Positions 13,813 to 25,100 of a stretch of DNA of 64,000 bases are shown here, in pieces (position 1 is the stretch's first letter; every line of letters starts with the position of its first letter). The position numbers and the translations under genes were made by a program. The stretch comes from Anarhynchus alexandrinus (lineage: Eukaryota > Chordata > Aves > Charadriiformes > Charadriidae): assembly GCA_008711295.1 (NCBI GenBank), contig VUYV01000069.1, positions 4,216,381 to 4,280,380 of the forward strand. Direction: 5' to 3'. The notes beneath the pieces were generated by a model that was given only the letters and a program-made list of their open reading frames with translations, was not told the DNA's origin and did not search any database.

Positions 13813-14245
13813 GGTTTAGATTTCCAAAGAAAACCTACTTTTCCCTGAGTCTGAACAGACTTGTACTCATACCGTCCCAGTGCTACTGAAAATGGAAGGC
13901 ATACAGCAGTTATTTGCGATAATAACACTTGCAGTTCAAGACTCAAATGAAGCATTTCAGAGCAGCAATTGCAGTATGTTGTGCAATATGAGCTTTTGGC
14001 AAACCTGAGGATAAGACGATATCAAATTGTCAGAGAAATTGAAGACATTCTCCACTCTTTTTAACAATATAGATAAGGCAGTCAGCAAAGCAGATATTTA
14101 TGGGAATAAGGGGGAGGAGGACAAAGGGGAAGATCAGCGGAGTTTGCTTAAGCCCTGTGCCTCTTCCTCACAGTGCAAGCAATCGTTCATTTTGTCTAAC
14201 TTTAGCAGTTTAAAAGACAGGCAGCCAGGTTAAGCAAATCATCCG

Positions 14246-14280
14246 GGTTTCCACTACAGTCAATGAGGAGAGGTAGGCAC
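14246..14280. repeat. possible degenerate amniote palindromic repeat
   Basis: CCACTACAGTCAATGAGGAG followed by GTAGGCACTTCC resembles the centre and one arm of the ancient CATTGAAGTCAATG-core elements. It is short and decayed. Confidence 0.27.
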
Positions 14281-15258
14281 TTCCAGAGCTCATTTATTCT
14301 ATCCTAAGATATATTATAGATGGGATTGATTATTCTCTGGAGGTGTCCATTTCTCTCCATTGATTAGAGAGGGAGCCTAGATGATTAACTTAAACAACTA
14401 ACTTGTTAACCACTAACAGTTGATGTTAGCTGAGACGAATTCCCACTCTCAGAGTTTCGGACAGTGAGGACTTCATCTTGTCCATTATTTGATTTATTTC
14501 TTCCATTTTTCTCCATGCCTCTTCTCATTCCCCAGTCAATTCTGTTCAACAGATGATCAGATTCTACCCTCTCTTTCTCACTGAAATGATTTCCATGTAT
14601 TTTACTTGAGATATAACAGATTTTACATCTAGTGTCCCTATTCTGGTTGCATTATGTAGGAGGGGGTCGAGGTGTTTTCCAGATCAGGTCTGAGTTGCTA
14701 AGGAGTAGCAGAGTGCATCTTCAGATCTGGGTTCATTGTCTTGTTTACATAAGGAGGTCATTCTTTAATGGACAAATTGATAAACCCTTGTGGTTTACAG
14801 ATGCCTGGACTAATCCCCTTAACACTAGTCCTGTTAAATGGTTATGATCCACTGATATTTAATGGAGAGAAACAGACACATTCAGATGTCACAATTCAGA
14901 TCTTAGATAGAAGGAACATTTGTTCTCCAAGTTCTGTTTTTAAAAGGCTTTGTATTCACAGGGTTTTTTCTTTTGGCCAGCACTTGGAGAAAATAAATGG
15001 AGGCATTATATATCATCTTCTTGTTTTCCATACTGTAGGCTTTCATGGCAGGACTTACTGGGAATCATCATGTGCTTTTTGACATAATCCATTCAACTGC
15101 TTTGCTAATGGTGTTTGAAATTTATTTTACATTGATTTTGAAATATTTGCAGTAAGAAAGTTATTTAAGGTACAACAGTGCATCAAAACATTTGTCTGTT
15201 CATGTGAACAATGTTAACAGGACATTAAAAATCATATTTAAAACAGGCTGAAATTACT

Positions 15259-15292
15259 AAATACTGAAACTTGTATTGTTGTTTCAGTATTT
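15259..15292. repeat. perfect 12-bp inverted repeat (hairpin)
   Basis: AAATACTGAAAC at 15259-15270 is the exact reverse complement of GTTTCAGTATTT at 15281-15292, with a 10-base loop. It is too short for a microRNA precursor and has no extended lower stem. It may be a fragment of an inverted-repeat transposon or chance. Confidence 0.6.
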
Positions 15293-15974
15293 TGAAGCAT
15301 GCAAAGCTTGATGGATCTCGAATTAGTCTCCAAAAGTCCCACAACAGTGTTTAACTCAGCTAGTTGTCAGTCTTTAGTGTTCAATGTTTCATTTGCCCAT
15401 CTGCAGTTTTTTTATAGATAGTATACTAGTAATAATTATATTACCAATTCCTTCTGTGATTCGGACTAGTAAAAAAGCTTTTTGCCGATATTTCTTTTTT
15501 AAACAATGTTTTCTGTTGTTTTGGTCTGTTTTCTCCTGGTTCTCACAGTGGCTCTTAGTTAAAACTTGCATATTGAAAAAGGGTTTGTGTCTGAAACTGT
15601 CTTATTTTTTTTCATTATAGAAAAAGCTTTATAGTGAGACGTGATTACGTTAGTTTTGAAATTCTTCGATGCACAGAACTTACCAAACATCAGGCTGATT
15701 TGGCAGGAAGAAACCTCCCATTACAGAGCACGCTATTGACCACATGGCAGAGAAACAGCTTGGTAGCTACCAGGTTCCTCCACTCTTGTGATGTCTGTAT
15801 CCACCACAGTCTCCAGAGATGGTGATGTGAGGTCTTCCTTTGGTCCTCCTCCCTTACATGGTTTAAAAAATCCTGCTTTGATGGCTTTGCCTTTAGTGAA
15901 AGGTCAGTGATTGTGCCCTTGTTTGACATAATTGATGGTGTAGTTAATTAGAATTATACTGTACTTAAAATAGC

Positions 15975-16158
15975 CTGTGCTTCTAAGATCTGTAGTGGAA
16001 GAGCTGCCTCCTGCAGAGTTTCTGAGATCTAAAGAAGGGTAGCTTCCTCAAGCACTGTTTACAAGCTCCTTTAGCGTGCTTGTAGCATCTATAATCTGTA
16101 GAAGAAAGACTCCCTCCTGTGGAACTAATAAAATCCACAGGAGAAATGCTGTGGATTT
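15975..16158. repeat. imperfect local duplication with embedded hairpin
   Basis: GTGCTTCTAAGATCTGTAG with GCCTCCTGC (from 15976) is echoed about 100 bases on by GTGCTTGTAGC...ATCTGTAG with CCCTCCTGT (from 16076). Inside the second unit, AAATCCACAG (16131-16140) and CTGTGGATTT (16149-16158) form a perfect 10-bp stem with an 8-base loop. The similarity between units is modest, so common origin is uncertain. Confidence 0.35.
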
Positions 16159-19100
16159 CCCGAATCCTCATTTGCCTGTAAGAATTTAACAAGGTTGCAG
16201 CCATCTTTTAGGCGGGAAGCCATTTAGTTCCATCATGTGTGTTCCAGGTCTACAAACACGGGCCCATGTTATCAGTGTGTTACTTCAGTTTTAAGTTGTT
16301 ATCGCTTTAAAGACATCAGGAGAACTCTACTGGAGTAATACCTAAAACCTCAAAATTTAATCAAGTCTGCTTAATACACATAACAAGTAACATCTTTAAA
16401 TATCACCAAGCAGAAAAAAACAGGAGTATACCTGAAACAATACTTTTTAAATTAACCACTGTTGAAAGAATCCTGCCATTAACTTCAAAAAGAACCGGCT
16501 AGATTCCTTTATATTGTGAAAGGTATTGATGTTACTACAGACAGCAGCAAATTCCCACATAAAATATAATAGTTCCCCCCCTTTAGTTAAAAATTGCTTG
16601 AAAACCCAAATATTATGTGTATAAAATATTTAATAAATGCCTTATTTATTCTATCTCCCCCCCCTCCCAAAATCTATCAAACCAAAATATTTTTGGAAGA
16701 GTGATACTCAGAGAATGTGCCTGATTCACCAAAATTAGAGGAGGTTGCTTGTCAATTTTATTTTTTTACTTTTTTTTTTTAATAATGGAAGACAAATAAA
16801 ACATCACCCAAAGATAGTAATTTCTGTAACATAGCATTTTTTGTTTATGTCTTCTGTGAAAGGAATATAGATTATGTTGGTATAAACTGTGGCTGACAGG
16901 ACAATAACTTAGATCCTTTCCTTTAAGGATAACAGACTTTAAAATAAAATTACTGTATCTTCTGGTATGTATAAAATTCATTACGAGCTATTGTAGTTTC
17001 AATACCATTTCAGTTCAGAAGCACAGATATCTTCATGCATAAAATGCATTAATTTAGGAATGAAAAAAAAAATACAGTAGAAAGCAGAGGCTTCTTTCAG
17101 TTCTTTCCTTCCAAGCAGGCTGCTTGCTTAACCTAGTACAAGAAGCTAGTGTGAGTTTCATTGACTTGTTTTAAAAAAAAAAACAGTTAATCAAAGAATA
17201 ATGGATAGGATGTCTTCATCTGACACCATCTGTTGATCTGAAACAGAAGAATAGCCAGTGTGACAGTGAAGGTGTTCTCTTACTTTTTTTCCCAAGCTGA
17301 AAAAATGGGGCATAGAGCTGTACAACCCATAACAATGTGCATGTCTTTATATGATGTTGTTCACCAGAGACTTGTCAATAGACTGAGCCATATTGGTTCT
17401 GGCAGTCTTTCTATTGGGACAATATTTGCCTTGAAGTACTATCTTTTCTCTTTTTCAATGTCAGCCTGAAGGCTCTTAGACAGCATATGTTCATTTCATG
17501 TCTTAGAGATATTGCTTCTGGTATTGCAAATGCATTACCACATTGAGCTTTTTTGTAAAACAGATGGTACATATTAAGGTCTCAGTTTCTTACACAATTT
17601 CTGCAACAATTGTACTGCATTCTTCACATTGACAAAAACATCATCAGCATCATGCAGTGAGGCACTAGATTATGTCAGAATGGTAAATGAATGCCCACAG
17701 CAGAAAGAGTTATGAAGGCGAATCAGCTCCCTTAGAGAAATGAAGAAGGGTGTTAGTTATATTGGGTAGATATTCAGTTAAAACTTAACACCCTGATCCT
17801 GCAAAGCAATTTGTTTGGGTGGAACTTAGCTTGCAAGGAGTGTTGCTGGTACGCATGAGTCACATTTGGAATAGATGTTATCTTTTGTAAGCCTGGGTCC
17901 TTAGACGTATTGGAGGATGTGAAGATTTGGGTGAGCACGAGAGACAAGCCATAAAGTGGTCACTGAGGGATTATGAGAATGGCAGTGAAGCAGAGGTTCA
18001 TGGGCCAGCAGGCTGCGCTACAGAACTGGGCCAAATTAGAAGACCATCTAGGACAGGCTGTCAAAAATCTGTGTGTGCAGTGAAAAGGCAATGAACAAGA
18101 AGGAAATTAGTCACACTCTCCCGGAGAGAGTGTAGAAGGTACTCTCTGGTAACATGAAGGTGCCTTTAGGCAAAACTAGAGAGACTGGTCCAACTGTGAT
18201 TACAGTAGAAAAGACATAGACAATGGTCCATTGGCATTAGTAGCCTACTTTGGGGGTTTTGTGTCATTCTGTCCCACTGTGGCATCAGCCTTTTTGAGAA
18301 GGCACTATCTCAGTGACTGGAATGTAAGCTGTATTTCTTTGTCCTCCTTTCAAGGGCCAGGTCAAATATAGAAGAAAGTGGGACTTGAGTAAAAGTAACA
18401 ATTTTGGTCAGAATCAGGGTTAGCTGGCAAAACTGGATGTCAAGATACACACAGAAAGGTCTGAATTTGCCCCATGGTCATTGTTTCTTCTGCTGGGAGG
18501 GTAACAGAAAATACAAAACTGCTTTACCATTCTCCTGTCCCATAAAGAATAGGGATATTTGTTCTTCACATGAGCAGATCACCTTCACATGAAACCTATG
18601 TGTCTTCTTTCTGAGTGTGACACTCGAAGAACATCAGACCAAGCAAAATAGGGGCAAAGCAATATTTAAGCACCAAATTCTAATGAGACTTTAGTGTAGA
18701 AGGTGTGTAACACCAGGCTACATACGTGTGTGTATACCCTGAGCAGATAACCAGTTTCAGAAGTGGTTGGTCCCCCCCATTCAACTCAAAAATACAGTTC
18801 ATTTACAGAACTCATGAGACAGTCATGTCACAGCAGTTAGATAAAAGAGTCTTACATCCCAGAGAACTGTTTTGCACATTATCCTTTATGGGAACAACAG
18901 GTCAACCTAGAAACACTGCAGATGGTGAGCACCATTTTGTGAGCGATAGCACAGTTCTGAGGCTGTATTTTGTGACAACCAGCAATATCTGTGAATAACT
19001 TGGGATGTCAGGTTCCAAACAAGTTTTGAATTTGCTTCTATAAAGTGACGGAATTAGTTTTGACTCATAAAAATTGTACATGGGATTAGGATAGTATTTC

Positions 19101-21126
19101 CAGTGTTCCACTGAACTGTCAAACTAATTTGTCTCAGGAATTTACCATTTCTTTACTTAATTGACACCCACTTTCCCCCTTCATTTGTTCTTCCTATGCT
19201 CCTCCAGTCATCTGATCTTTCTTCCTGTGTTGCACTTCCACTAGTCAAAGAGATATGGAACCTCAGATTTTGAACTTGGTATTTTGTCATTGTAAAATTT
19301 TTACCATCACATGTTGATATAGCATTAAAGTCATCATTTTTAATCAAAATGCCCCAAGTAGAAAGTGTAGCCAAGTCCTAAAAGGAAGATGGGCGAACTC
19401 AGATGACTGTATGTTGTATTAAATGAATAAATAAGTGAATGAGTTAAAGGCATAGTTAAAAATCCCTTCTATTTCAGGAAGAGGTCAGGAATATATGATT
19501 GTATGCATGGTGTCACTGGACTTCATCATAATCTACTTTTGCAGAAATAAGAACTTGTGCTTTCTATGTTGGTGGGAACAGCTGAGTCCAGTGAAGGAGT
19601 GAGGAAGATGGATGATATTTTGCCTTTTTCTCCCCTTGGGGTTCCTTTCTACCTAAATAGGTAGGGTCAAATTCTTGGCCTATTTCGTATATTACCAGGC
19701 TGAATGACTTACTCAATTCAGTGTCAAAGACATTTGGAAACTATTAATTATTCTGGTGGCCCAGAGTGAAATTGCTTTAAATTGCTTGATTTTAAAAACA
19801 GATGAATGTCAAATCTGTGACAATCACCTCTTCTGAAGGTATCTTACACCACCAAGTATTCTGAGGACTTTTGGTTAGTCTTTTCCTTGAAGACGAATCA
19901 AATACCTTCTCCACAGACTTAAAACACATCTCCAAATTCTTCTAAGTGTCATCTGACTAAAGAGCATAAATTCAGATTCCTGAACCTAGAGAGACTCTGA
20001 ACGGGGAGCTTTGATGCTCCCCAGTAATTACATGGGGATCTAGGTAGCAGCATTAAGCTCTGAGGAGAAGTTCTAAAAGACAGCACGCCTTCTTGCAAAG
20101 TGGCATGGACTCCAACAAAGTGCTGAACAAATAAAACTATTTAAATTGCTAAAAAAAGAGTGGTGTTTACAGCAAAGTAAAACCTGCTGAGCACAGAGAA
20201 CAAAATTGAGACACACATCCACCTTATCCTGTCGTCCAAGGTGAGCTATCTTGTAGATTTTGACATTTAATACAGGGTTTGCAAGGATTTTCAGTTTACT
20301 AGGACAGATGAGTTTCCCTGGACTTATTGTGTTCCAAATTAATGATGGCACCTTGTTTTCCTAGTTCTGATGCCCATTAGGGAAATGCATAATTCATTCT
20401 AAAGATGTGCATGGATTGAGGTACTCGTGTTTGTGATCAGCTTTTACAAACAGGAAAGAAATGTCCACTTTATGTAAACAGCTGCTGAAGCGGAATGTAT
20501 ATTTAGTTTGTCCCATTTAATTTTAACCTTGTTGATTCACTCTGTTATTCTACAGTTTCACAGATCCTGAGGAAGAGCTATGCAGCAGACTTAATATTCA
20601 GCAAAAGGGCAATGCACGTATTTTTGAGTTGAAAAATAGCAATTAATTTTTCTAATGACTCTCTGACTTAAAAATACATGCAGATAAGTAAGAGAAAAAC
20701 CACCTCTGATGTTTGTAGAAGTCTCACAAACAGCAATTTAAGGTCTGTGTTCAGTGTATAAATTAACAAGCAAGCCATTCTGGAAAATTTCCAGTTTTCA
20801 CAAATTAAAGACATTTTTAGTACTGATAAATCCTTTGTCTTTCAGCAATTCAGTGCATGCGCTGTGTTGATATTTTCTGATAATACTATACAAAGTTTAT
20901 TCTTCTTTCATTGTGCTTCAGCTAAACATGGGCATGAGGTGAATTCTTGTGAAAAGAAAACAAAGGGTATTTTTTTTGGAAACCAAAAGAAATTCCTCAC
21001 ATATCGCTTGGCCCTATGAGCAGAAGGTGTGAAGAAAGGGGCTGAAATGCTAGAGACATCAAATGCTTTAAAAGCCAGCACTTGAGTGTTTAAAAAATAG
21101 ACTGTCAGCTGAAATGTTTCAGTGTG

Positions 21127-21357
21127 AGAGAGAAAGAAGGAGAGGCTCAAAGGTGTTTAAAAGGGCTGCTGGCGAGACTTGTATCAGGAGCAGTAATAGT
21201 GAGAAATTCATCGGTGCTGATGATGGAGGGGGCAGTATCAGAGATGATTGAGGCGCTGAAGGTGCTGGCACTGGAGCTGCAAATGGTGACACTGGTGGCT
21301 GTGGGAGGGGTGGAGGTGACAGCTTTGTTAGCAGCCTTGTGTCTGATGAAGAAGTGA
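21127..21357. repeat. cryptically simple GTG/GAT-rich tract open on both strands
   Basis: The stretch is rich in GGTG, GATG and GCTG words and has no stop in one frame on each strand for about 230 bases. The minus frame would encode a Ser/Thr/Ala-rich peptide. The plus frame would encode an aliphatic, Glu-containing one. This pattern fits imperfect trinucleotide-like simplicity better than a gene, and I know no matching protein. Confidence 0.4.
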
Positions 21358-21988
21358 ATGCTTCTCTCAGAGTGCACCCTTCACCTTTATGTTAAAAATA
21401 GCACTTGGTAAGCTATTTCAAGCGATTTGGGGGATTCTAGTTCTCCTTTGCCATATGGGTGGCTGCTGACATCAGATTTGGTGCTCCTTTTCCCTCCTGA
21501 ACTGCAACATTACAAAGCAAACGGGAAGCTCAGAGTTTCACTGATCTCTTAGTCTTTGCAACTTTCACAGGAGCCATTCCTTTTATTACGTTTGTGATGG
21601 AACTTTGTCAGAAAATGAGCAAGAATCCGTTAATTAGACACACCTTCAGTAAAGAAAAAGAAGCAAAATATGAGTTTTGAATCAGATATTGGATACTGAA
21701 TATGTGACCTGGGTTCTTCTTTTTTTTTTCTCACTGTTGTTGTCAGTTTGCTTCTTTTTTACTCACTGAATAAACTGGCCACTTTTCAAAAATCTGCCAG
21801 CTTTGCTGCTTACTGAGATTTTCTGCTGTTTAAGTTTAGGTAAAATTGTATCTGCATGGCAGTAGGACTCCTTAGGAAAGTACAGACTACTTACCTTAAC
21901 TAGTGGCTTCACAGTCACTCTTCAGGTTACAGATTGCTTCAGTTTTAATTCAAAATTGACAGTGCTCAGATAAAGAAGTCTACTTCAG
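21358..21988. other. noncoding sequence, nothing recognised
   Basis: No open frame or repeat of note apart from a T10 run around 21721. It leads into the pyrimidine tract at 21989. Confidence 0.65.
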
Positions 21989-22068
21989 CCCTTCCCTTCC
22001 CTTCCCTTCCCTTCCCTTCCCTCCCCTCCCCCCCCCCCACCCCCCCTCCCCCCTCCCTCCCCCCCCCC
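21989..22068. repeat. (CCCTT)n followed by poly-C-rich tract
   Basis: Six to seven CCCTT pentamers pass into an almost pure C tract with a few T and one A, then the assembly gap. The minus strand carries long G runs able to form G-quadruplexes, a usual cause of sequencing drop-out. The open frame on the minus strand (Gly/Arg/Glu-rich) is an artefact of the repeat and the Ns. Confidence 0.92.
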
Positions 22069-22113
22069 NNNNNNNNNNNNNNNNNNNNNNNNNNNNNNNN
22101 NNNNNNNNNNNNN
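22069..22113. other. assembly gap (45 N)
   Basis: A run of 45 N lies between the poly-C tract and a T14 run (22114-22127). True length is unknown. Confidence 0.99.
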
Positions 22114-25100
22114 TTTTTTTTTTTTTTGTTCTGTGCAATTATTATAGCATAATATTATAATACTGTGCTCACATGTACTAATAAACATCTAAACTCAGCA
22201 GAAGTTTTGCTGTCGTGACAGAGATTTGCTCCCATTTATGAAACACTGCAACGCACTTCAAATTCTTTTCCTCAACTTTTCTGCTGTTGTAGTAGCAGGG
22301 GACGTTGAGGAATATTATGTTTAGTCACTAATAGGCTTCTTCTTTTCCTGTATTGCAAAACTTCTTTGAAAAATGAGACAAAGTGCTATGTCTTCAGGAC
22401 ATTTCCCAGAACATTATAAAAGCTAAATCCCAGAGCTACTGTTTTAGGGATAAATGTTGGTAATGTATTTGCAACAGTGTCAAAGTAGAATGCCATGCCA
22501 TTTGTTAACATTTTTTTTTATTTTTACAGAAGTCTGTGTGTTTTTGCTATAGTTTAAAATATGTTTTTGAAAAAAAAAACACACCAAAACCAACCCAACA
22601 ACCAAAAAAATTAGGTAGCAAACCTATAAAGGTTTTTATACAGGCTTTCCTACTTTTGTTGCTGTTCATCATGTAAGTAAATAAACTAAAAGTGTTAATA
22701 TGCTTTGTATTTTAAAACAGAGATGTGAGGAGGTCCCCCTGTGATTTTCTTTCAGACAGCTTCTCCATTTCTCTAGCAGCGCTCCAACGTATACATGTGT
22801 GTGACACCGGAGTTTTGAGCACCGCAGCGAATGGCACCATTTCAGAGGGCTGTTGGCAAACAAAAGTCTGGAGATATTTATAGTTAGCAGCATTCCAGCC
22901 TCCGAGTAAATAGTTGACTAGTCTTTTCAGCTTCTGGCCAAATAGTAAATGTTAAGATTGCTTCCAATGGGGCATAGGTATTCATAGTCGACACATGTCT
23001 TGGTCTTGTTTCAATTCTTTGCAGAGTCCAAAGAGCTGGTTTTAATTCTCGTATGAATTTATAGCCTTTCTGCTTGGACCTCAGATTGGCTCAGGACTCA
23101 AAGCCAACTGAACATGGAATCAGGAAGGCATCTTATTTTCTATAAAAACTTTTTTTCCTTAAATTTACTAACACAGCCACTGAGCATTTCAACTTCTGGA
23201 ATTTTCTGAGATCTTTTAACTGGATTGATCTTGCCTCCTCCCCAGAAGAATATGGATATTTAGATTATTCACGCTTTTTATCCCACTGCTCTTCTTTTTT
23301 TTTTTCCCTTTCTTTTTTTCTTTTTGATCAATGCTGTGACATATAGAATACAGGTTACAAATGATCATTTTTGAAACAAAATGCAGGATCATGTTTGAGA
23401 CCATTGTGTTCACTGACACATCAGAATTTTAAGTTTGTGGAGAGTGTGTCTATCATAATTTACATGATTACCCAAGCCCTGGAGCACATAGCAGCTCTCT
23501 AAGCTGCTGTAACAGTTACTGCAAGTTTGGCTCTGTCTGTCTCCAGTGGGCTCTTTTTCCTTTACAGCAATGGTTTAGCTACATGAACGCAAATCCTAGC
23601 CCATGGGGGTTGAAATGGGGGTCTGTCGCACGGCACTGTAAATCATGTCGACCTTACAGCAGCCAGAGCTGCAACTTAAGGAGCAGCGCTGGTTTTTGAC
23701 CTCTTTCTCCTGAGGATTAAAAAAAACACAAAACCAAACCAGAGCAACAGGATGAGAAGTGGCTTTTCATATTATGGCTACTTTAGGGAGAAGGGATTTG
23801 TGGGGGGGATTTGTTTAGGTCCATTTCAGGACAGCGTAGAGTGGGTGCCTAAAAGAAGACAGGGCAAGAAAAGGTTGCTTTCCGCAACCTTTCTGATTTC
23901 TATCTGCAAAAGGCTTCTGTGATCACCATTCTCTTGCAGCTCACCTTCTTTTTGACCTCTGAGGTGGTCTCTGCTCCAGCTGGTCATAGGTGGAGCTCAT
24001 ACTCACAAAGCACCTTATATGGCAAAACTGCTGACACAGCAATTGTAATGGTACGCATTCTGGCTACCAAAATCTCACTCACAGCTGTCCCCTCTCTTCT
24101 CACCCCACTTCTTGTGGTGGATGGAATGAAAATTGTAGAAAATTGTGGAAAGTGAAATAGAGGGGGGAAAAAAAAAGGCAAGGTAGAAAAAATATTGTAG
24201 TCCAGAAAAAGCAAGGACAAGGAAAAGAGAGTTTATGGATACCTGATGTTCCCTTTTGAATTTGTTGCCTTCTGGGGAACTTGAGGAAGAGCATAGGTAA
24301 GAAAAAACAATGGGGACACCATCAATGTACCAGAAAGTTGACTGACAAAAAGGAAAGATGAGGTTCAGCCATGTGTGATTAAGTATGTTTCCTGCTCTAT
24401 TATTTTTGCAGCATTTAGGTCTGCACTTTTTTCAGTCTTTGCTGATTGACTTTTTAATCACCTCATGCTGAATTCAGAGGAAATAACCAGCAACACCCAA
24501 GGCGTTTGGACAATTAACAGTGAATAACAGTATATTCCACTTTGTGCAAGCTTCCCGTGCTGCTTCAAAACCCACCCAATTCTTTTCTTTCGCCTGCCTG
24601 ATGGTGTCCCCACTGGTGCCTGATTGTAGCTTCTCGGCTGCTCCTTCAGACCGCAGACCCCTACATGTTTCAGTGTCCTGTTTTGCTAAGAAAAGCTCAT
24701 TACGATGGATACCAATTTCATGCAGCCAATTCAAAACACTTCTGAGCAAACTACCTAAAAATCCTCATGTAAACACTGTATAAGTTATTCATGAATAGAT
24801 CCCTAAGGCCCATATCCTCCCTTTGCATGTAAAAAAACATTGCACAGCGTGTGTGTCTGGGAGGTGGGAGGAGTACAGAGGCGGAGGTTCATCTCAGAAG
24901 ATCTGCAGCTTTTAAGCTATTTCCAAGCTGTCACATGGGCCCTTTGGCAGAAAGGCCGGCGTCGTACTGTGATGGCTGGGGGTGTTGCCAACAGCTCTCA
25001 CAGAAGAGGTCATAGAAACAACAGGGCTCCTGCCTGCAGATCTTTGCCCATATACGTCTGAAGTATCTACTAAGCAGTGGTTTATCACAGCTGGTTTACA

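Larger units (their letters stand above)
13813..21126. other. noncoding sequence, no gene recognised
   Basis: Short open frames up to 104 codons show no family signature. The block holds a perfect 12-bp hairpin (15259-15292), an imperfect 100-bp local duplication with a 10-bp hairpin (15975-16158), a C-rich run near 16655-16669 and possible palindromic-element scraps at 14246-14280 and 17789-17830. No transposon with clear ends was seen. Confidence 0.6.

Noticed and set aside
13764..13955. Minus-strand frame ending in poly-Lys
   Set aside because: Produced by a poly-T run with an ambiguous base.
21989..22023. (CCCTT)n as telomere-like repeat
   Set aside because: The vertebrate telomere unit is TTAGGG/CCCTAA. 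These pentamers lack the A and are an ordinary pyrimidine microsatellite.
21985..22188. Gly/Arg/Glu-rich minus-strand frame across the gap
   Set aside because: It is the translation of simple repeats and undefined bases.
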